A stretch of 64,000 bases of DNA. Origin: Canna indica. Lineage: Eukaryota; Streptophyta; Magnoliopsida; Zingiberales; Cannaceae. Under the pieces are notes generated by a model, which was given only the letters and a program-made list of their open reading frames with translations, was not told the DNA's origin and searched no databases. The translations under genes and the position numbers were made by a program. Shown piece after piece: positions 36,931 through 50,736 of the stretch. How positions within the stretch are numbered: the first letter of the stretch is position 1; the number at the start of each line of letters is the position of its first letter. The stretch is from positions 36,384,001-36,448,000 of the forward strand of contig CP136896.1 of NCBI GenBank assembly GCA_034359265.1, written 5' to 3'.

Positions 36931-39039
36931 AACTTCTCCCATCGCAGTGAATGTTCTGGAGTCGCTCGGTACTCAGTACTGGGCGTTTCGAGCCGATACC
37001 CCGAAGTTCAATCAGTCGGCATCGTTCAAGATCTATTCGAAAAGTCATGCAATTCTTTGCATTAGTCTGTCAAAAATAACTCGATTAATAACTTCTCCCA
37101 TCATAGTTAATGTTCTGGAGTCGCTTGGGACTCAAATTACAGGGCGTTTCGAGCCGATACCCCGAAGTTCAATCAGTCTGCTTCGTTCAAGATTCTATTC
37201 GATAAATCGTGCAATTGTTTGCATTAGTTTGTCAAAAATAACTCGATTAACAACTTCTCCCATCGCAGTGAATGTTCTGGAGTCGCTCGGTACTCAGATT
37301 ACTGGGCGTTTCGAGCCGATACCCCGAAGTTCAATCAGTCGGCATCGTTCAAGATCTATTCGAAAAGTCATGCAATTCTTTGCATTAGTCTGTCAAAAAT
37401 AACTCGATTAATAACTTCTCCCATCATAGTTAATGTTCTGGAGTCGCTTGGGACTCAGATTACAGGGCGTTTCGAGCCGATACCCCGAAGTTCAATCAGC
37501 CGGCTTCGTTCAAGATTCTATTCGAAAAATCGTGCAATTCTGTGCATTAGTCTATCAAAAATAACTCGATTAACAACTTCTCCCATCGCAGTGAATGTTC
37601 TGGAGTCGCTCGGGACTCATATTACAGGGCGTTTCGAGCCGATACCCCGAAGTTCAATCAGTCGGCTTCGTTCAAGATTCTATTCGAAAAATCGTGCAAT
37701 TCTGTGCATTAGTCTGTCAAGAATAACTCGATTAACAACTTCTCCCATCGCAGTGAATGTTCTGGAATCGCTCGGTACTCAGATTACTGGGCTTTTCGAG
37801 CCGATACCCCGAAGTTCAATCAGTCGGCTTCGTTCAAAATCAATTCGAAAAATCGGGCAATTCTTTGCATTAGTCTGTCAAAAATAACTCGATTAACAAC
37901 TTCTCCCATCACAGTGAATGTTCTGGAGTCGTTCGGGACTCAGATTACTGTGCGTTTCGAGCCGATACCCCGTAGTTCAATCAGTCGGCATCGTTCAAGA
38001 TCTATTCGAAAAGTCATGCAATTCTTTGCATTAGTCTGTCAAAAATAACTCGATTAATAACTTCTCCCATCATAGTTAATGTTCTGGAGTCGCTTGGGAC
38101 TCAGATTACAGGGCATTCCGAGCCGATACCCCGAAGTTCAATCAGCCGGCTTCGTTCAAGATTCTATTCGAAAAATCGTGCAATTCTGTGCATTAGTCTG
38201 TCAAAAATAACTCGATTAACAACTTCTCCCATCGCAGTGAATGTTCTGGAGTCGCTCGGGACTCATATTACAGGGCGTTTCGAGCCGATACCCCGAAGTT
38301 CAATCAGTCGGCTTCGTTCAAGATTCTATTCGAAAAATCGTGCAATTCTGTGCATTAGTCTGTCAAGAATAACTCGATTAACAACTTCTCCCATCGCAGT
38401 GAATGTTCTGGAGTCGCTCGGTACTCAGATTACTGGGCTTTTCGAGCCGATACCCCGAAGTTCAATCAGTCGGCTTCGTTCAAAATCAATTCGAAAAATC
38501 GGGCAATTCTTTGCATTAGTCTGTCAAAAATAACTCGATTAACAACTTCTCCCATCACAGTGAATGTTCTGGAGTCGTTCGGGACTCAGATTACTATGCG
38601 TTTCGAGCCGATACCCCGAAGTTCAATCAGTCGGCATCGTTCAAGATCTATTCGAAAAGTCATGCAATTCTTTTGCATTAGTCTGTCAAAAATAACTCGA
38701 TTAACAACTTCTCCCATCATAGTTAATGTTCTGGAGTCGTTCGGGACTCAGATTACAGGGCGTTTCTAGCCGATACCCCGAAGTTCAATCAGTCGGCTTC
38801 GTTCAAGATTCTATTCGAAAAATCGTGCAATTCTGTGCATTAGTCTATCAAAAATAACTCGATTAACAACTTCTCCCATCGCAGTGAATGTTCTGGAGTC
38901 GCTCGGTACTCAGATTACTGGGCGTTTCGAGCCGATACCCCGAAGTTCAATCAGTCGGCATCGTTCAAGATCTATTCGAAAAGTTATGCAATTCTTTGCA
39001 TTAGTCTGTCAAAAATAACTTGATTAATAACTTCTCCCA
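36931..39039 (+). repeat. Link block with 646-bp duplication
   Basis: About 13 monomers resembling the 970-bp HOR family. The landmark monomer at 37,591 recurs at 38,237, 646 bp (four monomers) later, and the GGGCTTTTCG/ATCGGGC monomer pair follows each. The TTCTTTTGCAT and GTTTCTAGCC forms appear once, at 38,560-38,770. Nothing other than satellite is present. Confidence 0.8.
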
Positions 39040-41800
39040 TCACAGTGAATGTTCTGGAGTCGCTCGGGACTCAGATTACAGGGCGTTTCGAGCCGATACG
39101 CCGAAGTTCAATCAGTCTGCTTCGTTCAAGATTCTATTCGATAAATCGTGCAATTCTGTGCATTTGTCTGTCAAGAATAACTCGATTAACAACTTCTCCC
39201 ATCGCAGTGAATGTTCTGGAGTCGCTCGGTACTTAGATTACAGGGCGTTTCGAGCCGATACCCCGAAGTTCAATCAGTCGGCTTCGTTCAAAATTAATTT
39301 GAAAAATCGGGCAATTCTTTGCATTAGTCTGTCAAAAAGAACTCGATTAACAACTTCTCCCATCACAGTGAATGTTCTGGAGTCACTCGGGACTCAGATT
39401 ACAGGGCGTTTCGAGCCAATACCCCGAAGTTCAATCAGTCTGCTTCGTTCAAGATTCTATTCGATAAATCGTGCAATTCTTTGCATTAGTCTGTCAAAAA
39501 TAACTTGATTAACAACTTCTCCCATCGCAGTGAATGTTCTGGAGTAGCTCGGGACTCTGATTTCTGGTCGTTTCGAGCCGATACACCGAAGTTCAATCAG
39601 TCGGCTTCGTTCAAGATCTATTCGAAAAGTCATGCAATTCTTTGCATTAGTCTGTCAAAAATAACTCGATTAACAACTTCTCCCATCATAGATATTGTTC
39701 TGGAGTCGCTCGGGACTCAGATTACAGGGCGTTTCGAGCCGATACCCCGAAGTTCAATCAGTCTGCTTCGTTCAAGATTCTATTCGAAAAATAGTGCAAT
39801 TCTGTGCATTAGTCTGTCAAAAATAACTCGATTAACAACTTCTCCCATCGCAGTCAATGTTCTGGAGGCACTCGGGACTTAGATTACACGGCGTTTCGAG
39901 CCAATACCCCGAAGTTCAGTCAGTCTGCATCATTCAAGATTCTATTCGATAAATCGTGCAATTGTTTGCATTAGTCTGTCAAAAATAACTCGATTAACAA
40001 CTTCTCCCATCGCAGTGAATGTTCTGGAGTCGCTCAGGACTCTGATTTCTGGTCCTTTCGAGCCGATACACCGAAGTTCAATCAGTCGGATTCGTTCAAG
40101 ATCTATTCGAAAAGTCATGCAATTCTTTGCATTAGTCTGTCAAAAATAACTCGATTAACAACTTCTCCCATCATACATAATGTTCTGGAGTCGCTCGGGA
40201 CTCAGATTACAGGGCGTTTCGATCCGATACCCCAAAGTTCAATCAGTCTGCTTTGTTCAAGATTCTATTTGAAAAATCATGCAATTCATTGCATTAGTCT
40301 GTCAAAAATAACTCGATTAATAACTTCTCCCATCACAGTGAATGTTCTGGAGTCGCTCGGGACATAGATTACAGGGCGTTTGAGCCGATACCCCGAAGTT
40401 CAATCAGCCGGCTTCGTTCAAGATTCTATTCAAAAAGTCGTGCAATTCTTTGCGTGTCAAAAAGAACTCGATTAACAACTTCTCCCATCGCAATGAATGT
40501 TCTGGAGTCGCTCGGGACTCAGATTACAGGGCCTTTCGAGCCGATACCCCGAAGTTCAATCAGTCGACTTCGTTCAAGATTCTATTCGAAAAATCGTGCA
40601 ATTCTGTGCATTAGTCTGTCAAGAATAACTCGATTAACAACTTATCCCATCGCAGTGAATGTTCTGGAGTAGCTCGGTACTCAGATTACTGGGCGTTTCG
40701 AGCCGATACCCCGAAGTTCAATCAGTCGGCATCATTCAAGATCTATTCGAAAAATCATGCAATTCTTTGCATTAGTCTGTCAAAAATAACTCGATTAACA
40801 ACTTCTCCCATCACAGTGAATGTTCTGGAGTCGCTCGGGACTCAGATTACAGGGCGTTTCGAGCCGATACCCCGAAGTTCAATCAGTCTGCTTCGTTCAA
40901 GATTCTATTCAAAAAGTCGTGCAATTCTTTGCCTGTCAAAAATAACTCGATAAACAACTTCTCCCATCACAGTGAATGTTCTGGAGTCACTCGGGACTCA
41001 AATTACAGGGCGTTTCGAGCCAATACCCTGAAGTTCAATCAGTCTGCTTCGTTCAAGATTCTATTCGATAAATCGTGCAATTGTTTGCATTAGTCTGTCA
41101 AAAATAACTCGATTAACAACTTCTCCCATCGCAGTGAATGTTCTGGAGTCGCTCGTGACTCTGATTTTTGGTCGTTTCGAGCCAATACACCGAAGTTCAA
41201 TCAGTCGGCTTCGTTCAAGATCTATTCGAAAAGTCATGCAATTCTTTGCATTAGTCTGTCAAAAATAACTCGATTAACAACTTCTCCCATCATAGATAAT
41301 GTTCTGGAGTCGCTCGGGACTCAGATTACAGGGCGTTTCGAGCCGATACCCCGAAGTTCAATCAGTCTGCTTCGTTCAATATTCTATTCGAAAAATCGTG
41401 CAATTCTTTGCATTAGTCTGTCAAAAATAACTCGATTAACAACTTCTCCCATCACAGTAAATGTTTTGGAGTCACTCGGGACTTAGATTACAGGGCGTTT
41501 CGAGCCAATACCCCGAAGTTCAATCAGTCTGCTTCGTTCAAGATTCTATTCAAAAAGTCGTGCAATTCTTTGCCTGTCAAAAATAACTCGATTAACAACT
41601 TCTCCCATCGCAATGAATAATCTGGAGTCACTCGGGACTCAGATTACAGGGCCTTTCGAGCCGATACCCCGAAGTTCAATCAGTCGACTTCGTTCAAGAT
41701 TCAATTCGAAAAATCGTGCAATTCTGTGCATTAGTCTGTCAAGAATAACTCGATTAACAACTTATCCCATCGCAGTGAATGTTCTGGAGTCGCTCGGTAC
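39040..41800 (+). repeat. Right-family block, older copy of 50,661-53,421
   Basis: Landmarks here match those of a downstream block at a constant 11,621-bp offset: 39,045 to 50,666, 39,505 to 51,126, 40,493 to 52,114, and 41,613 to 53,234. The block introduces the CTCTGATTTCTGG monomer (first near 39,556) and the 156-bp class (near 40,451, 40,931 and 41,571). It has accumulated more private changes than other HOR copies, for example GGAGTAGCTC near 39,541 and 40,671, CATACATAATG near 40,174 and GGGACATAG near 40,359. That suggests an older duplication. Confidence 0.87.
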
Positions 41801-43471
41801 TCATACTACATGGCGTTTCGAGCCGATACCCTGAAGTTCAATCAGTCGGCTTCGTTCAAGATTCTATTCGAAAAATCGTGCAATTCTGTGCATTAGTCTG
41901 TCAAGAATAACTCGATTAACAACTTCTCCCATCGCAGTGAATGTTCTGGAGTCGCTCGGTACTCAGATTACTGGGCTTTTCGAGCCGATACCCCGAAGTT
42001 CAATCAGTCGGCTTCGTTCAAAATCAATTCGAAAAATCGGGCAATTCTTTGCATTAGTCTGTCAAAAATAACTCGATTAACAACTTCTCCCATCACAGTG
42101 AATGTTCTGGAGTCGTTCGGGACTCAGATTACTGGGCGTTTCGAGCCGATACCCCGAAGTTCAATCAGTCGGCATCGTTCAAGATCTATTCGAAAAGTCA
42201 TGCAATTCTTTTGCATTAGTCTGTCAAAAATAACTCGATTAACAACTTCTCCCACCATAGTTAATGTTCTGGAGTCGTTCGGGACTCAGATTACAGGGCG
42301 TTTCTAGCCGATACCCCGAAGTTCAATCAGTCGGCTTCGTTCAAGATTCTATTCGAAAAATCGTGCAATTCTGTGCATTAGTCTATCAAAAATAACTCGA
42401 TTAACAACTTCTCCCATCGCAGTGAATGTTCTGGAGTCGCTCGGTACTCAGATTACTGGGCGTTTCGAGCCGATACCCCGAAGTTCAATCAGTCGGCATC
42501 GTTCAAGATCTATTCGAAAAGTCATGCAATTCTTTGCATTAGTCTGTCAAAAATAACTCGATTAACAACTTCTCCCATCATAGTTAATGTTCTGGAGTCG
42601 CTTGGGACTCAGATTACAGGGCGTTCCGAGCCGATACCCCGAAGTTCAATCAGCCGGCTTCGTTCAAGATTCTATTCGAAAAATTGTGCAATTCTGTGCA
42701 TTAGTCTGTCAAAAATAACTCGATTAACAACTTCTCCCATCGCAGTGAATGTTCTGGAGTCGCTCGGGACTCATATTACAGGGCGTTTCGAGCCGATACC
42801 CCAAAGTTCAATCAGTCGGCTTCGTTCAAGATTCTATTCGAAAAATCGTGCAATTCTGTGCATTAGTCTGTCAAGAATAACTCGATTAACAACTTCTCCC
42901 ATCGTAGTGAATGTTCTGGAGTCGCTCGGTACTCAGATTACTGGGCTTTTCGAGCCGATACCCCGAAGTTCAATCAGTCAGCATCGTTCAAGATCTATTC
43001 GAAAAGTCATGCAATTCTTTTGCATTAGTCTGTCAAAAATAACTCGATTAACAACTTCTCCCATCATAGTTAATGTTCTGGAGTCGTTCGGGACTCAGAT
43101 TACAGGGCGTTTCTAGCCGATACCCCGAAGTTCAATCAGTCGGCTTCGTTCAAGATTCTATTCGAAAAATCGTGCAATTCTGTGCATTAGTCTATCAAAA
43201 ATAACTCGATTAACAACTTCTCCCATCGCAGTGAATGTTCTGGAGTCGCTCGGTACTCAGATTACTGGGCGTTTCGAGCAGATACCCCGAAGTTTAATCA
43301 GTCGGCATCGTTCAACATCTATTCGAAAAGTCATGCAATTCTTTGCATTAGTCTGTCAAAAATAACTTGATTAATAACTTCTCCCATCATAGTTAATGTT
43401 CTGGAGGCGCTTGGGACTCAGATTACAGGGCGTTCCGAGCCGATACCCCGAAGTTCAATCAGCCGGCTTCG
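41801..43471 (+). repeat. First-family monomers, including 1,132-bp unit copy 1
   Basis: Near 41,800 the sequence leaves the right-hand family (TACTCATACTACATGG) and returns to monomers like those of 14.8-19 kb. From about 42,340 a 7-monomer, 1,132-bp unit begins, with landmark 42,745 recurring at 43,877. GTCAGCATCG near 42,977 and GAGCAGATACC near 43,276 are private to this copy. Confidence 0.82.
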
Positions 43472-44603
43472 TTCAAGATTCTATTCGAAAAATCGTGCAA
43501 TTCTGTGCATTAGTCTATCAAAAATAACTCGATTAACAACTTCTCCCATCGCAGTGAATGTTCTGGAGTCGCTCGGTACTCAGATTACTGGGCGTTTCGA
43601 GCCGATACCCCGAAGTTCAATCAGTCGGCATCGTTCAAGATCTATTCGAAAAGTCATGCAATTCTTTGCATTAGTCTGTCAAAAATAACTCGATTAACAA
43701 CTTCTCCCATCATAGTTAATGTTCTGGAGTCGCTTGGGACTCAGATTACAGGGCGTTCCGAGCCGATACCCCGAAGTTCAATCAGCCGGCTTCGTTCAAG
43801 ATTCTATTCGAAAAATTGTGCAATTCTGTGCATTAGTCTGTCAAAAATAACTCGATTAACAACTTCTCCCATCGCAGTGAATGTTCTGGAGTCGCTCGGG
43901 ACTCATATTACAGGGCGTTTCGAGCCGATACCCCAAAGTTCAATCAGTCGGCTTCGTTCAAGATTCTATTCGAAAAATCGTGCAATTCTGTGCATTAGTC
44001 TGTCAAGAATAACTCGATTAACAACTTCTCCCATCGTAGTGAATGTTCTGGAGTCGCTCGGTACTCAGATTACTGGGCTTTTCGAGCCGATACCCCGAAG
44101 TTCAATCAGTCGGCATCGTTCAAGATCTATTCGAAAAGTCATGCAATTCTTTTGCATTAGTCTGTCAAAAATAACTCGATTAACAACTTCTCCCATCATA
44201 GTTAATGTTCTGGAGTCGTTCGGGACTCAGATTACAGGGCGTTTCTAGCCGATACCCCGAAGTTCAATCAGTCGGCTTCGTTCAAGATTCTATTCGAAAA
44301 ATCGTGCAATTCTGTGCATTAGTCTATCAAAAATAACTCGATTAACAACTTCTCCCATCGCAGTGAATGTTCTGGAGTCGCTCGGTACTCAGATTACTGG
44401 GCGTTTCGAGCCGATACCCCGAAGTTTAATCAGTCGGCATCGTTCAACATCTATTCGAAAAGTCATGCAATTCTTTGCATTAGTCTGTCAAAAATAACTT
44501 GATTAATAACTTCTCCCATCATAGTTAATGTTCTGGAGGCGCTTGGGACTCAGATTACAGGGCGTTCCGAGCCGATACCCCGAAGTTCAATCAGCCGGCT
44601 TCG
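43472..44603 (+). repeat. 1,132-bp unit, copy 2 (7 monomers)
   Basis: The unit repeats 42,340-43,471 with landmarks 1,132 bp apart, including the shared CAACATCTATTCG change (43,314 and about 44,446) and GAAGTTTAATC. Its right part is also the beginning of the 3,556-bp duplication, so the two periods overlap here. Agreement with copy 1 ends near 44,708. Confidence 0.82.
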
Positions 44604-47435
44604 TTCAAGATTCTATTCGAAAAATCGTGCAATTCTGTGCATTAGTCTATCAAAAATAACTCGGTTAACAACTTCTCCCATCGCAGTGAATGTTCTGGAG
44701 TCGCTCGGGACTCATATTACAGGGCGTTTCGAGCCGATACCCCGAAGTTCAATCAGTCGGCTTCGTTCAAGATTCTATTCGAAAAATCGTGCATTTCTGT
44801 GCATTAGTCTGTCAAAAATAACTCGATTAACAACTTCTCCCATCGCAGTGAATGTTCTGGAGTCGCTCGGTACTCAGATTACTGGGCGTTTCGAGCCGAT
44901 ACCCCGAAGTTCAATCAGTCAGCATCGTTCAAGATCTATTCGAAAAATCATGCAATTCTTTGCATTAGTCTGTCAAAAATAACTCGATTAACAACTTCTC
45001 CCATCACAGTGATTGTTCTGGAGTCGCTCGGGACTCAGATTACAGGGCGTTTCGAGCCGATACCCCGAAGTTCAATCAGTCTGCTTCGTTCAAGATTCTA
45101 TTCAAAAATTAGTGCAATTCTGTGCATTAGTCTGTCAAGAATAACTCGATTAACAACTTCTCCCATCGCAGTGAATGTTCTGGAGTCGCTCGGTACTTAG
45201 ATTACTGGGCGTTTCGAGCCGATACCCCGAAGTTCAATCAGTCGGCTTCGTTCAAAATCAATTCGAAAAATCGGGCAATTCTTTGCATTAGTCTGTCAAA
45301 AATAACTCGATTAACAACTTCTCCCATCACAGTGAATGTCCTGGAGTCACTCGGGACTCAGATTACAGGGCGTTTCGAGCCAATACCCCGAAGTTCAATC
45401 AGTCTGCTTCGTTCAAGATTCTATTCGATAAATCGTGCAATTCTTTGCATTAGTCTGTCAAAAATAACTTGATTAACAACTTCTCCCAACGCAGTGAATG
45501 TTCTGGAGTCGCTCGGGACTCTGATTTCTGGTCGTTTCGAGCCGATACACCGAAGTTCAATCAGTCGGCTTCGTTCAAGATCTATTCGAAAAGTCATGCA
45601 ATTCTTTGCATTAGTCTGTCAAAAATAACTCGATTAACAACTTCTCCCATCATAGATATTGTTCTGGAGTCGCTCGGGACTCAGATTACAGGGCGCTTCG
45701 AGCCGATACCCCGAAGTTCAATCAGTCTGCTTCGTTCAAGATTCTATTCGAAAAATAGTGCAATTCTGTGCATTAGTCTGTCAAAAATAACTCGATTAAC
45801 AACTTCTCCCATCGCAGTGAATGTTCTGGAGTCGCTCGGGACTCATATTACAGGGCGTTTCGAGCCGATACCCCGAAGTTCAATCAGTCGGCTTCGTTCA
45901 AGATTCTATTCGAAAAATCGTGCAATTCTGTGCATTAGTCTGTCAAGAATAACTCGATTAACAACTTCTCCCATCGTAGTGAATGTTCTGGAGTCGCTCG
46001 GTACTCAGATTACTGGGCTTTTCGAGCCGATACCCCGAAGTTCAATCAGTCGGCTTCGTTCAAAATCAATTCGAAAAATCGGGCAATTCTTTGCATTAGT
46101 CTGTCAAAAATAACTCGATTAACAACTTCTCCCATGACAGTGAATGTTGTGGAGTCGTTCGGGACTCAGATTACTGGGCGTTTCGAGCCGATACCCCGAA
46201 GTTCAATCAGTCGGCATCGTTCAAGATCTATTCGAAAAGTCATGCAATTCTTTTGCATTAGTCTGTCAAAAATAACTCGATTAACAACTTCTCCCATCAT
46301 AGTTAATGTTCTGGAGTCGTTCGGGACTCAGATTACAGGGCGTTTCTAGCCGATACCCCGAAGTTCAATCAGTCGGCTTCGTTCAAGATTCTATTCGAAA
46401 AATCGTGCAATTCTGTGCATTAGTCTATCAAAAATAACTCGATTAACAACTTCTCCCATCGCAGTGAATGTTCTGGAGTCGCTCGGTACTCAGATTACTG
46501 GGCGTTTCGAGCCGATACCCCGAAGTTCAATCAGTCGGCATCGTTCAACATCTATTCGAAAAGTCATGCAATTCTTTGCATTAGTCTGTCAAAAATAACT
46601 TGATTAATAACTTCTCCCATCATAGTTAATGTTCTGGAGGCGCTTGGGACTCAGATTACAGGGCGTTCCGAGCCGATACCCCGAAGTTCTTTCAGCCGGC
46701 TTCGTTCAAGATTCTATTCGAAAAATCGTGCAATTCTGTGCATTAGTCTATCAAAAATAACTCGATTAACAACTTCTCCCATCACAGTGAATGTTCTGGA
46801 GTCGCTCGGGACTCATATTACAGGGCGTTTCGAGCCGATACCCCGAAGTTCAATCAGTCGGCTTCGTTCAAGATTCTATTCGAAAAATCGTGCAATTCTG
46901 TGCATTAGTCTGTCAAAAATAACTCGATTAACAACTTCTCCCATCGCAGTGAATGTTCTGGAGTCGCTCGGTACTCAGATTACTGGGCGTTTCGAGCCGA
47001 TACCCCGAAGTTCAATCAGTCAGCATCGTTCAAGATCTATTCGAAAAATCATGCAATTCTTTGCATTAGTCTGTCAAAAATAACTCGATTAACAACTTCT
47101 CCCATCACAGTGATTGTTCTGGAGTCGCTCGGGACTCAGATTACAGGGCGTTTCGAGCCGATACCCCGAAGTTCAATCAGTCGGCATCGTTCAACATCTA
47201 TTCGAAAAGTCATGCAATTCTTTGCATTAGTCTGTCAAAAATAACTTGATTAATAACTTCTCCCATCATAGTTAATGTTCTGGAGGCGCTTGGGACTCAG
47301 ATTACAGGGCGTTCCGAGCCGATACCCCGAAGTTCTTTCAGCCGGCTTCGTTCAAGATTCTATTCGAAAAATCGTGCAATTCTGTGCATTAGTCTATCAA
47401 AAATAACTCGATTAACAACTTCTCCCATCACAGTG
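43880..47435 (+). repeat. 3,556-bp HOR, copy 1 (22 monomers)
   Basis: Landmarks 43,877, 44,686, 45,009, 45,469, 46,134 and 46,787 recur exactly 3,556 bp later at 47,433, 48,242, 48,565, 49,025, 49,690 and 50,343. The unit mixes both families: right-family monomers (CTCTGATTTCTGG near 45,527, ATCATAGATATTG near 45,650) lie between first-family ones. GAAGTTCTTTCAGCC occurs near 46,684 and again 644 bp later near 47,328, so the last ~250 bp of the unit is a four-monomer back-step. Rare changes include CCATGACAGTG and GTTGTGGAG near 46,134. Confidence 0.88.
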
Positions 47436-50400
47436 AATGTTCTGGAGTCGCTCGGGACTCATATTACAGGGCGTTTCGAGCCGATACCCCAAAGTTCAAT
47501 CAGTCGGCTTCGTTCAAGATTCTATTCGAAAAATCGTGCAATTCTGTGCATTAGTCTGTCAAGAATAACTCGATTAACAACTTCTCCCATCGTAGTGAAT
47601 GTTCTGGAGTCGCTCGGTACTCAGATTACTGGGCTTTTCGAGCCGATACCCCGAAGTTCAATCAGTCGGCATCGTTCAAGATCTATTCGAAAAGTCATGC
47701 AATTCTTTTGCATTAGTCTGTCAAAAATAACTCGATTAACAACTTCTCCCATCATAGTTAATGTTCTGGAGTCGTTCGGGACTCAGATTACAGGGCGTTT
47801 CTAGCCGATACCCCGAAGTTCAATCAGTCGGCTTCGTTCAAGATTCTATTCGAAAAATCGTGCAATTCTGTGCATTAGTCTATCAAAAATAACTCGATTA
47901 ACAACTTCTCCCATCGCAGTGAATGTTCTGGAGTCGCTCGGTACTCAGATTACTGGGCGTTTCGAGCCGATACCCCGAAGTTTAATCAGTCGGCATCGTT
48001 CAACATCTATTCGAAAAGTCATGCAATTCTTTGCATTAGTCTGTCAAAAATAACTTGATTAATAACTTCTCCCATCATAGTTAATGTTCTGGAGGCGCTT
48101 GGGACTCAGATTACAGGGCGTTCCGAGCCGATACCCCGAAGTTCAATCAGCCGGCTTCGTTCAAGATTCTATTCGAAAAATCGTGCAATTCTGTGCATTA
48201 GTCTATCAAAAATAACTCGGTTAACAACTTCTCCCATCGCAGTGAATGTTCTGGAGTCGCTCGGGACTCATATTACAGGGCGTTTCGAGCCGATACCCCG
48301 AAGTTCAATCAGTCGGCTTCGTTCAAGATTCTATTCGAAAAATCGTGCATTTCTGTGCATTAGTCTGTCAAAAATAACTCGATTAACAACTTCTCCCATC
48401 GCAGTGAATGTTCTGGAGTCGCTCGGTACTCAGATTACTGGGCGTTTCGAGCCGATACCCCGAAGTTCAATCAGTCAGCATCGTTCAAGATCTATTCGAA
48501 AAATCATGCAATTCTTTGCATTAGTCTGTCAAAAATAACTCGATTAACAACTTCTCCCATCACAGTGATTGTTCTGGAGTCGCTCGGGACTCAGATTACA
48601 GGGCGTTTCGAGCCGATACCCCGAAGTTCAATCAGTCTGCTTCGTTCAAGATTCTATTCAAAAATTAGTGCAATTCTGTGCATTAGTCTGTCAAGAATAA
48701 CTCGATTAACAACTTCTCCCATCGCAGTGAATGTTCTGGAGTCGCTCGGTACTTAGATTACTGGGCGTTTCGAGCCGATACCCCGAAGTTCAATCAGTCG
48801 GCTTCGTTCAAAATCAATTCGAAAAATCGGGCAATTCTTTGCATTAGTCTGTCAAAAATAACTCGATTAACAACTTCTCCCATCACAGTGAATGTCCTGG
48901 AGTCACTCGGGACTCAGATTACAGGGCGTTTCGAGCCAATACCCCGAAGTTCAATCAGTCTGCTTCGTTCAAGATTCTATTCGATAAATCGTGCAATTCT
49001 TTGCATTAGTCTGTCAAAAATAACTTGATTAACAACTTCTCCCAACGCAGTGAATGTTCTGGAGTCGCTCGGGACTCTGATTTCTGGTCGTTTCGAGCCG
49101 ATACACCGAAGTTCAATCAGTCGGCTTCGTTCAAGATCTATTCGAAAAGTCATGCAATTCTTTGCATTAGTCTGTCAAAAATAACTCGATTAACAACTTC
49201 TCCCATCATAGATATTGTTCTGGAGTCGCTCGGGACTCAGATTACAGGGCGCTTCGAGCCGATACCCCGAAGTTCAATCAGTCTGCTTCGTTCAAGATTC
49301 TATTCGAAAAATAGTGCAATTCTGTGCATTAGTCTGTCAAAAATAACTCGATTAACAACTTCTCCCATCGCAGTGAATGTTCTGGAGTCGCTCGGGACTC
49401 ATATTACAGGGCGTTTCGAGCCGATACCCCGAAGTTCAATCAGTCGGCTTCGTTCAAGATTCTATTCGAAAAATCGTGCAATTCTGTGCATTAGTCTGTC
49501 AAGAATAACTCGATTAACAACTTCTCCCATCGTAGTGAATGTTCTGGAGTCGCTCGGTACTCAGATTACTGGGCTTTTCGAGCCGATACCCCGAAGTTCA
49601 ATCAGTCGGCTTCGTTCAAAATCAATTCGAAAAATCGGGCAATTCTTTGCATTAGTCTGTCAAAAATAACTCGATTAACAACTTCTCCCATGACAGTGAA
49701 TGTTGTGGAGTCGTTCGGGACTCAGATTACTGGGCGTTTCGAGCCGATACCCCGAAGTTCAATCAGTCGGCATCGTTCAAGATCTATTCGAAAAGTCATG
49801 CAATTCTTTTGCATTAGTCTGTCAAAAATAACTCGATTAACAACTTCTCCCATCATAGTTAATGTTCTGGAGTCGTTCGGGACTCAGATTACAGGGCGTT
49901 TCTAGCCGATACCCCGAAGTTCAATCAGTCGGCTTCGTTCAAGATTCTATTCGAAAAATCGTGCAATTCTGTGCATTAGTCTATCAAAAATAACTCGATT
50001 AACAACTTCTCCCATCGCAGTGAATGTTCTGGAGTCGCTCGGTACTCAGATTACTGGGCGTTTCGAGCCGATACCCCGAAGTTCAATCAGTCGGCATCGT
50101 TCAACATCTATTCGAAAAGTCATGCAATTCTTTGCATTAGTCTGTCAAAAATAACTTGATTAATAACTTCTCCCATCATAGTTAATGTTCTGGAGGCGCT
50201 TGGGACTCAGATTACAGGGCGTTCCGAGCCGATACCCCGAAGTTCTTTCAGCCGGCTTCGTTCAAGATTCTATTCGAAAAATCGTGCAATTCTGTGCATT
50301 AGTCTATCAAAAATAACTCGATTAACAACTTCTCCCATCACAGTGAATGTTCTGGAGTCGCTCGGGACTCATATTACAGGGCGTTTCGAGCCGATACCCC

Positions 50401-50736
50401 GAAGTTCAATCAGTCGGCTTCGTTCAAGATTCTATTCGAAAAATCGTGCAATTCTGTGCATTAGTCTGTCAAAAATAACTCGATTAACAACTTCTCCCAT
50501 CGCAGTGAATGTTCTGGAGTCGCTCGGTACTCAGATTACTGGGCGTTTCGAGCCGATACCCCGAAGTTCAATCAGTCAGCATCGTTCAAGATCTATTCGA
50601 AAAATCATGCAATTCTTTGCATTAGTCTGTCAAAAATAACTCGATTAACAACTTCTCCCATCACAGTGATTGTTCTGGAGTCGCTCGGGACTCAGATTAC
50701 AGGGCGTTTCGAGCCGATAGCCCGAAGTTCAATCAG
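47436..50736 (+). repeat. 3,556-bp HOR, copy 2 (about 3.3 kb retained)
   Basis: Near-identical to copy 1, including rare changes such as CCATGACAGTG with GTTGTGGAG near 49,690 and GATTGTTCTGG near 48,565. It stops agreeing near 50,736: copy 1 had stepped back by four monomers there, whereas this copy continues in register with 48,565 at an offset of 2,101 bp. Confidence 0.88.

Noticed and set aside
36623..37402. Longest plus-strand open frame (259 codons), and dozens of similar shorter ones, as possible repeat-protein genes
   Set aside because: They are the satellite monomer read through. The frame stays open only while monomers are 162 bp and closes at 161-bp ones. Start sites are GTG or ATG at arbitrary monomer positions, there is no non-satellite sequence, and indels ignore the frame. 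No comparable frame exists on the other strand.
39020..39508. Alternative-frame open reading frame with residues INNFSHHSECSGVARDSDYRAF
   Set aside because: It is the same satellite read in another frame, entered through a local TTGATTAATAAC change. It shows no domain, no signal peptide and no codon-position constraint.
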